Positions 58,691 to 64,000 of a stretch of DNA of 64,000 bases are shown here, one piece after another (position 1 is the first letter of the stretch; every line of letters starts with the position of its first letter). A model generated the notes under the pieces. That model saw nothing but the letters and a program-made list of their open reading frames with translations. It had not been told where the DNA came from and made no database searches. Origin of the DNA: Paucidesulfovibrio sp036541255 (lineage in GTDB: Bacteria > Desulfobacterota > Desulfovibrionia > Desulfovibrionales > Desulfovibrionaceae); the NCBI GenBank assembly GCA_036541255.1, contig JAZHDD010000040.1:1-64000 (forward strand), in the 5' to 3' direction. The translations under genes and the position numbers were made by a program.

Positions 58691-60348
58691 TGTTCTTCGT
58701 TCTCCAACTCGCTCACGGCCCTGTCCACTGCCGCATGCGCTTCGGCCAGCCGGGCAGCAACGCGCTTGGCCCGCAGGGCCTCCAGATCACGGATCAACGC
58801 TTGCGCAGCCGCATCCAGCTTGTCCAATCCGGCATCGTTTTCCACTACGAAATCGCACATGGGCCGCTTGCGATCCGCAGGCCATTGCCAGGAATCGAAC
58901 ACGGCGAGCGTGTCCTGGTCCAGACCGCGCGACGTGCGATACGCGCCCCGGCGCAACTCATCCGGGCAGAACACTCCGGCCACGCAATCCACCATGCCAG
59001 CCTCGCGCCAGCCGCCCTCCAGCAGCAGGGGCACTTCGGCAACGGCTATTTCCCCGGCATGATTGCTGAAAAAAACTTCGGCCCGGTGACGCACCATGGG
59101 GTGCACCAAATCCATGACCTCGCGCAGCACCTGACCGGAATCGCGCATGGCCTGAAACAACGCGGGTTTGTCCACCGCGCCCTGGCTCGTCAGGTATTGA
59201 TTGCCGAAACGGCGACCGATCATGTCCGCGCCGTCGCCGCCCGCAGCATAGAGGTCGGCGACTTCGCTGTCCGCGCTGAATATGGGCAGGCCTTGCTCGG
59301 CAAGCCGGGCCAGCAGCGTTGACTTGCCGCAACCGGGCGGACCCACCAGGCCCACGCGCAGGCCGCATTCGGCCAGAGCCTCCAGCAATGCCTGAAAATC
59401 CGCTGGCGGATCACTGCGAAAGTGCAGCAATTCCCCGGAAACCGGATGAACGAACCGCAGGGCGCAGGCGTGCAGCATCTGACGAGCAGCTTCGGGTTTT
59501 CCCACAGCCTGCCATTCCGCAGCCTCTCGCGGCCCATACACGGTATCGCCCAAAAGAGGATGTCCCTGGGCGGCCATATGCACGCGCACCTGGTGCGTCC
59601 GGCCCGTATGGATGCGCACAGCCACCAGGGCGGCGACATTTCCAGGCGCAGTCCAAAGGACCGTATAGCTGCTGCGCGCTTCGCGCCCGCCTTTCTCGGC
59701 CACGCTCATGCGCGTCTTGTTGCGCGGATCACGGCCAATAGGCAGGTTGATGATCCCGGAACGTGGACTGGGAACCCCGTGCACCAGGGCCAGATACAGC
59801 TTGCCCACGCGGCGGGCCGCGAAATCGCCGGCCAGCCTGAGCCGCGTGGCTTCGTCCCGCGCCACGATCATCAGGCCCGAAGTGTCCTTGTCCAGGCGAT
59901 GCACGATACCAGGCCGCACAGGGTCCATACCGGAACGTTCCGAAGAGATATCGGGGTAATGGGCCAAAAGGCGGTTGACCAGCGTTCCTTCGGGTTCGCC
60001 CGGTGCAGGGTGGGTGGTCAGGCCTGCGGGCTTGTCCAGGACAAGCAACCGCTTCTCCTCGTGCAGCACGGCCAGTTCGCCGGTTTCCGCTCCGGTACGG
60101 CAGGCCGGGACATGGGCTTCCAAGGACAGGGACGCCCCCGGAGGTACCGTGAAATTGGGCTTGGTGACGATATTGCCGTCCACCAGGGCCAGCCCGCCAA
60201 GAATCCACTCTTTGACCTTGCCGCGCGAAACGCCTTCGGATTCCAGTTCGCGGGCCCAAAAACGATCGAGGCGCGAGCCCCCGTCTTCGGGTGCTGCGCT
60301 TCGTTGCCAACCGGTCCTTTCATTCGTATCGGATGCATCATGATTCAT
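58687..60348 (-). CDS. RluA-family pseudouridine synthase fused to dephospho-CoA kinase
   Basis: The 553-residue protein has two enzyme domains. Residues 1-320 are an RluA/RluD-type pseudouridine synthase: an S4-like RNA-binding start (SRLDRFWARELESEGVSRGK), LLVLDKPAGLTTHPAPGE, the catalytic Asp in HRLDKDTSGLMIVARDE, RIHTGRTHQVRVHMAAQGHP. Residues 330-550 are a CoaE-type kinase: P-loop in VGLVGPPGCGKSTLLARLAE, IFSADSEVADLYAAGGDGAD, EVPLLLEGGWREAGMVDCV. One polypeptide would thus modify rRNA or tRNA and carry out the last CoA step. The start is ATG at 60348; GTG at 60363 is possible. Confidence 0.9.
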   Translation of the reverse strand: MNHDASDTNERTGWQRSAAPEDGGSRLDRFWARELESEGVSRGKVKEWILGGLALVDGNIVTKPNFTVPPGASLSLEAHVPACRTGAETGELAVLHEEKRLLVLDKPAGLTTHPAPGEPEGTLVNRLLAHYPDISSERSGMDPVRPGIVHRLDKDTSGLMIVARDEATRLRLAGDFAARRVGKLYLALVHGVPSPRSGIINLPIGRDPRNKTRMSVAEKGGREARSSYTVLWTAPGNVAALVAVRIHTGRTHQVRVHMAAQGHPLLGDTVYGPREAAEWQAVGKPEAARQMLHACALRFVHPVSGELLHFRSDPPADFQALLEALAECGLRVGLVGPPGCGKSTLLARLAEQGLPIFSADSEVADLYAAGGDGADMIGRRFGNQYLTSQGAVDKPALFQAMRDSGQVLREVMDLVHPMVRHRAEVFFSNHAGEIAVAEVPLLLEGGWREAGMVDCVAGVFCPDELRRGAYRTSRGLDQDTLAVFDSWQWPADRKRPMCDFVVENDAGLDKLDAAAQALIRDLEALRAKRVAARLAEAHAAVDRAVSELENEEQ

Positions 60349-60422
60349 AGACGCATGGTACACTCCGAACCGTCCGATGACAAAACATCTTTCCGTTATT
60401 CCCCTGGCGTAGCAAACAAGAC

Positions 60423-60452
60423 TTGACCATTCCTCAATTTGGTCAGTAAAGA
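60423..60452 (+). promoter_or_regulatory. Candidate upp promoter with internal inverted repeat
   Basis: TTGACC (60423-60428), 18-bp spacer, TAAAGA (60447-60452). The dyad TGACCA-N10-TGGTCA (60424-60445) lies between the two boxes and is placed where a repressor would block polymerase. Confidence 0.45.
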
Positions 60453-60506
60453 TAAAAAGTTTGCCCGTTCAAGGGGCGAGACCATCAACGCACCGGGAGG
60501 AATATC

Positions 60507-61133
60507 ATGTCTGTAACCGTCGTGGATCACCCGCTGATCCGCCATAAATTGGGGCTGTTGCGCACATCCGAAATCAGCACCAGCAAATTCCGGGCGTTGG
60601 CCATAGAGATCACCCGCCTGTTGACCTATGAGGCCACCAAGGACCTCGAAACCGAAAAGATCACCATTCAAGGATGGGCCGGACCGATTCCGGTGGAGGC
60701 CATTTCCGGCAAGATGATCACCGTCGTCCCCATCCTGCGCGCGGGCCTGGGCATGATGGACGGCGTCTTCGACATGGTGCCGGGCGCCAAAGTCAGCGTG
60801 GTGGGCTTCTACCGCAACGAGGAAACGCTCCAGCCTGTGCAGTATTACGTCAAACTGGCCAAGAACATCGATCAGCGGCTGACCCTTATTCTGGACCCGA
60901 TGCTGGCCACCGGCGGTACGCTCATGGCCACCATCCGGCTGCTCAAGGAGGCCGGCTGCACCAATATCCGGGGCCTGTTCCTGGTGGCTGCGCCCGAAGG
61001 CGTCGCCCGCCTTGAACGCGAGCATCCGGATGTGGATATCTACGTTGCCTCCATCGATGAGAAACTCAACGATGTCGGCTATATTCTTCCCGGCCTGGGC
61101 GATGCCGGGGACAAAATATTCGGAACAAAATAG
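60507..61133 (+). CDS. upp: Uracil phosphoribosyltransferase
   Basis: Upp salvages uracil with PRPP to UMP. The 208-residue product begins MSVTVVDHPLIRHKLGLLRT. The family motifs TYEATKDLETEKITIQGWAG, VVPILRAGLGMMDGVFDMVP, VGFYRNEETLQPVQYYVKLA, the PRPP site LILDPMLATGGTLMATIRLL and YILPGLGDAGDKIFGTK at the C-terminus are all present. A GGGAGGA site precedes the ATG. uraA follows after an intrinsic terminator. Confidence 0.97.
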   Translation: MSVTVVDHPLIRHKLGLLRTSEISTSKFRALAIEITRLLTYEATKDLETEKITIQGWAGPIPVEAISGKMITVVPILRAGLGMMDGVFDMVPGAKVSVVGFYRNEETLQPVQYYVKLAKNIDQRLTLILDPMLATGGTLMATIRLLKEAGCTNIRGLFLVAAPEGVARLEREHPDVDIYVASIDEKLNDVGYILPGLGDAGDKIFGTK

Positions 61134-61137
61134 CACC

Positions 61138-61161
61138 AACGGGCTTCGGCCCGTTTTTTTT
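61138..61161 (+). terminator. Intrinsic terminator between upp and uraA
   Basis: AACGGGC-TTCG-GCCCGTT hairpin followed by a run of eight T residues (61154-61161). It starts 5 nt after the upp stop codon and lies 50 nt before uraA, with no clear promoter in between. Confidence 0.85.
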
Positions 61162-61210
61162 GGGCTTTTTCCGGTAACAGCTTCGTTTTCATCCTGAGAG
61201 GAGGGAGTTC

Positions 61211-62620
61211 ATGAGCAACGTTCATTCCACCGAGTACAATTTTCGTCTCAAAGACGGCGTACTCGGCGCGCAGATGCTTTTTGTGGCATTCGGCGCGCTG
61301 GTTCTGGTTCCGCTTCTGGTGGGTTTCGACCCCAACGTGGCGCTGTTTACGGCCGGCGCAGGCACGCTGCTTTTCCAGGCCCTGACAAAAGGCAAGGTCC
61401 CTGTATTCCTGGCCTCGTCCTTCGCCTTTATCGCGCCCATCGGCTACGGCGTGAAGCAATGGGGCATCGAAGGTACCCTCTGCGGCCTCTTTGCCGCAGG
61501 CATCCTGTATGTATTCCTGAGCCTGCTCATCCGCTGGCGCGGAAACGAGGCCTTGGCCCGCATCCTGCCCCCGGTGGTCACCGGGCCGGTGATCATGGTC
61601 ATCGGCCTGTTCCTGGCTCCCGTGGCCGTGAACATGTCCATGGGGCTGGGCGGCGACGCCAGCATCGTCCTGGCCGTGCCCTCGGCTTCGGCCCTGTGCG
61701 CCCTGGTGGCCCTGTTGACCACCGTACTCGTATCCCTGCTGGGCAAGGGCTGGTTCAAGCTCATTCCCATCCTCTGCGGCATCCTGGCCGGGTACGCCAC
61801 GGCCCTGATTCTCGACACCACGGGCTTCACAGCATCGGCCCTGGCCAAATTCACGGCGGAACGCGCCGCGCAGGAAGCCGCCGGAGCCACCGTGCTCTTC
61901 AGCATCGCAGGCGAAAGCATCGTCAACTTCGGCCCGCTCAAGGATGCAGCCTGGTTCGCCCTGCCCAACTTCTCCTTCCCGAGCTGGTCCAACTGGAACT
62001 GGGCCGCCGTGTTCTACATTGTGCCCGTGGCCATTGCCCCGGCCATCGAACACTTCGGCGACGTTCTGGCCATCAGCAGCATTACGGGCAAGGATTACGT
62101 GAAGGACCCGGGCATCAAGAACACCATGCTCGGCGACGGTCTGGCAACCTCCCTGGCCGCCTGCCTGGGCGGCCCTCCGAACACGACCTATTCCGAGGTT
62201 TCCGGCGCTGTGGCTCTGACCCGCGCCTTCAACCCGGCCATCATGACCTGGGCCGCCATCACCGCCATTCTGCTGGCCTTCGTGGGCAAGCTCGGCGGCC
62301 TGCTCCAGACCGTGCCCACCCCGGTCATGGGCGGCATCATGATTCTGCTCTTCGGCGCCATCACCACCATCGGCATCAACACCCTGGTACGGGCAGGGCA
62401 CGATCTCATGCTGCCCCGCAACATGGCCATCGTGGGCATCATCCTCGTGGTCGGCATTGGCGGCTTGACCGTACCCTTGAGCGGCATGATCAATTTCATC
62501 AGCGACGTTTTCGGCGCGGAAGTGACCATGGGCGAACTGCATATGGGCGGCATCGGTCTGGCAGGCATCGTGGGGGTGCTCCTGAATCTGGTTCTCCCCT
62601 GCAAAAACTGCAACGAATAG
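61211..62620 (+). CDS. uraA: Uracil permease (NCS2/NAT family)
   Basis: This 469-residue inner-membrane protein takes up uracil with protons. About 14 transmembrane segments are visible. Signatures: FVAFGALVLVPLLVGFDPNV, PVFLASSFAFIAPIGYGVKQ, ILPPVVTGPVIMVIGLFLAP, IVPVAIAPAIEHFGDVLAIS (the Glu of the TM8 substrate site) and GGPPNTTYSEVSGAVALTRA, the NAT motif region. It follows upp, the enzyme that traps uracil as UMP. A GAGAGGAGGGAG ribosome-binding site precedes the ATG. Confidence 0.93.
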   Translation: MSNVHSTEYNFRLKDGVLGAQMLFVAFGALVLVPLLVGFDPNVALFTAGAGTLLFQALTKGKVPVFLASSFAFIAPIGYGVKQWGIEGTLCGLFAAGILYVFLSLLIRWRGNEALARILPPVVTGPVIMVIGLFLAPVAVNMSMGLGGDASIVLAVPSASALCALVALLTTVLVSLLGKGWFKLIPILCGILAGYATALILDTTGFTASALAKFTAERAAQEAAGATVLFSIAGESIVNFGPLKDAAWFALPNFSFPSWSNWNWAAVFYIVPVAIAPAIEHFGDVLAISSITGKDYVKDPGIKNTMLGDGLATSLAACLGGPPNTTYSEVSGAVALTRAFNPAIMTWAAITAILLAFVGKLGGLLQTVPTPVMGGIMILLFGAITTIGINTLVRAGHDLMLPRNMAIVGIILVVGIGGLTVPLSGMINFISDVFGAEVTMGELHMGGIGLAGIVGVLLNLVLPCKNCNE

Positions 62621-62638
62621 CCTCAGCGGCATCATAAG

Positions 62639-62674
62639 AAAGCGGTCGGGGGTAAAATTCCCGGCCGCTTTTTC
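62639..62674 (+). terminator. Terminator of uraA
   Basis: AGCGGTCGGG (62641-62650) pairs with CCCGGCCGCT (62660-62669) with one T-G wobble, followed by TTTTT. It lies 20 nt after the uraA stop codon. Confidence 0.82.
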
Positions 62675-62736
62675 GTGCCCCAAAACCTGGCAGGGAAGCG
62701 TTTCCCTTCGGAAAGAATTTACGTTATGCCCGCTGC

Positions 62737-63498
62737 ATGAACACCGTGACCGGACTTGTGCTCACCTACAACGGCGAACGACTCCTGGACGATTGCCTCA
62801 AGTCGCTCGATTTCTGCGACGAAATCCTCGTGGTGGATTCCCTCTCCAAGGACCGCACCGTGGACATCGCCAAAGCGCACGGCGCAAGGATCATCGAACG
62901 CGCCTGGCCCGGTCCCGTGGACCAGTTCCGCCATGCCCTGGGCAATGTCCATACCGACTGGGTGGTCAGCCTGGACCAGGACGAAATCCTGGACCAGGAG
63001 TTGCGCGCAAACATCATCGCGGCACTGAAGAACGATTCGCTGCCAGGGGATATCGCCGGCTATTGGGTCAACCGTCGCTCCTTCTACTTCAACCGCTTCA
63101 TGAAGCATTCGGGCTGGTATCCGGACAGGCTGCTGCGCGTTTTCCGTACAGGAAAGATGACGGTCTCCGCCTCGGGAGCGCACTACCACTTTACACCGAA
63201 CGGCCCCACCCTGCGCCTGACGGGCGACATCGTGCACTATCCCTACCGCAGTTTCGCCGAACACCTGGATAAGATCAACTCCTACGCCCAGCAGGGCGCA
63301 GACGATCTGCGCGCCAAAGGCAAGCGCGGCGGTCTTTTCCAGGCCATTCTCCACGCCAAGCTGCGCTTCCTGAAGCTCTACGTGCTCAAGCTCGGCCTGC
63401 TGGACGGCCGGGCAGGATTCATCAATGCCTGCGCCGGAGCCTACTACGCCTTCCAAAAGTACATCCGGATCGAGGAAAAAGGCGACTGGGGCAAATGA
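62737..63498 (+). CDS. Glycosyltransferase family 2 (WaaE/KdtX-like LPS core type)
   Basis: The 253-residue protein begins MNTVTGLVLTYNGERLLDDC, the GT2 nucleotide-sugar site, with EILVVDSLSKDRTVDIAKAH, DWVVSLDQDEILDQELR (DxD-type motif) and RRSFYFNRFMKHSGWYPDRL, LRVFRTGK. The C-terminal half has amphipathic helices (AILHAKLRFLKLYVLKLGLL). This pattern is that of WaaE/KdtX, beta-1,4-glucosyltransferases of LPS inner core. The acceptor here is not known. It stands alone after the uraA terminator. Confidence 0.85.
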   Translation: MNTVTGLVLTYNGERLLDDCLKSLDFCDEILVVDSLSKDRTVDIAKAHGARIIERAWPGPVDQFRHALGNVHTDWVVSLDQDEILDQELRANIIAALKNDSLPGDIAGYWVNRRSFYFNRFMKHSGWYPDRLLRVFRTGKMTVSASGAHYHFTPNGPTLRLTGDIVHYPYRSFAEHLDKINSYAQQGADDLRAKGKRGGLFQAILHAKLRFLKLYVLKLGLLDGRAGFINACAGAYYAFQKYIRIEEKGDWGK

Positions 63499-63502
63499 AT
63501 CG

Positions 63503-63522
63503 GACGGCCCCGAAAGGCCGTC
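63503..63522. terminator. Hairpin between converging genes
   Basis: GACGGCC (63503-63509) pairs with GGCCGTC (63516-63522). It lies just after the glycosyltransferase stop codon and before the end of the converging last gene. No clean T-run on either strand, so termination is uncertain. Confidence 0.4.
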
Positions 63523-63535
63523 CCGTTCTGCTGTG

Positions 63536-64000
63536 CTAATTGCGAAACGCCTTGAACAGCGTGCCCGTGCCCTGCAGCATGGCCGCATTGGCGCAGACAT
63601 CAAAGATGTCGGCATCGCTCCACCCTGCAGATCTGACCTTGGCCACGTCCGCATCACCAACCTCTTCCGGCCGGTCAATCACCTTGCGCACCAGACGCAG
63701 CATGTCCAACTCCCGCTCATCAAAAGGAAAATCGTCCAGATTACCGTCCAACTCGCTCTGAAGCATTTCTATCTGTGCAGGCAGCATGCCTGCCGCCTGC
63801 AACAGCCCGGCATTGAAGTCCACGCAGTAGTCATAACCGAATCGTGAAGCCGCCATGTAGCGGGCAGCAGCCAAAAGGGGAAACTCCAAACGGGAGTGGC
63901 CCATGTAATATTTGAGGACTTCCATCTGGGCATGCTGCAAACCCGGGCTGATGCTGAACATCTGCATTGGCTCCGGAATTCCCACCTGGGGAGGGAAAGC
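63536..64000 (-). CDS. Carboxymuconolactone decarboxylase/AhpD-like protein, 5' end cut
   Basis: The frame runs to the window edge without a stop, and its first visible residues (AFPPQVGIPEPMQMFSISPG) look internal, so the start is probably outside; about 154 residues are seen. HAQMEVLKYYMGHSRLEFPL, MAASRFGYDYCVDFNAGLLQ and DERELDMLRLVRKVIDRPEE fit the helical CMD/AhpD fold, with a Cys in the usual place but FNAGLL instead of the CxxH active-site pair, so peroxidase activity is doubtful. Function not assigned. Confidence 0.7.
   Translation of the reverse strand, partial: AFPPQVGIPEPMQMFSISPGLQHAQMEVLKYYMGHSRLEFPLLAAARYMAASRFGYDYCVDFNAGLLQAAGMLPAQIEMLQSELDGNLDDFPFDERELDMLRLVRKVIDRPEEVGDADVAKVRSAGWSDADIFDVCANAAMLQGTGTLFKAFRN

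Noticed and set aside
61079..62683. 534-codon minus-strand open frame
   Set aside because: It is the complement of uraA; its Gly/His/Gln-rich translation is typical of antisense frames in GC-rich membrane-protein genes.

Overview
The window looks like a chromosomal segment of a sulfate-reducing deltaproteobacterium of the Desulfovibrio group (Desulfobacterota). The evidence is a complete dsrC gene, hypD/hypE, a CbiK-type sirohydrochlorin chelatase, Gram-negative LPS genes (waaA, kdsB), GC-rich coding sequence and a dense operon layout. This assignment comes from gene content only. No phage, insertion sequence, CRISPR array or rRNA was seen.

Layout. 1-856: a tRNA-Thr/Tyr/Gly/Thr-tuf unit on the minus strand. 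1-7 kb: dus, a sodium:solute symporter with a tiny accessory protein and an attenuator-like leader, hypD-hypE, dsrC. 7.2-12.8 kb (+): HD hydrolase, ddl, waaA, kdsB, carA, a TPR protein and a strong terminator. 12.8-19.4 kb: an FAD oxidoreductase facing a minus-strand glycogen operon (nudix-glgA-CBM48-glgB-pdxA). 19.4-23.8 kb: a more AT-rich accessory-looking stretch with two exported proteins, a hybrid histidine kinase, and two almost identical 102-bp units, each reading as a sigma-54 promoter plus a ~67-nt RNA plus an intrinsic terminator. 23.9-35.2 kb: tsaC, a glycosyltransferase, a trmH-like gene, then a plus-strand run of response regulator, HPt protein, His-less CheA, cbiK, an ASKHA ferredoxin, an Rsm22-like methyltransferase, lipB and lipA. 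35.1-42.5 kb (minus): mtaB, then yicC-remA-gmk-pyrF-TPR-HDOD-recJ. 42.6-48.1 kb: a TPR lipoprotein (+) and lppC-gatC-gatA-mnmA (minus). 48.2-58 kb: two chaperone blocks (grpE-dnaK; cbpA-cbpM-clpB) with an M29 aminopeptidase and a membrane protein between them. 58-64 kb: a rhomboid protease, an RluA-CoaE fusion, upp-uraA, a glycosyltransferase and a partial AhpD/CMD-type gene.

How the genes fit together. Most of the window is housekeeping: LPS Kdo supply, lipoylation, tRNA modification (dus, tsaC, trmH-like, mtaB, mnmA), the Glu-tRNA amidotransferase pieces gatCA, pyrimidine synthesis and salvage (carA, pyrF, upp, uraA), protein quality control and glycogen metabolism. The least ordinary content is regulatory: the duplicated sigma-54 small-RNA genes, a chemosensory cassette whose phosphotransfer histidine sits in a separate protein, a symporter leader with an internal terminator, and a terminator between upp and uraA. 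All motif, promoter and terminator calls were made by eye; nothing was searched against a database.
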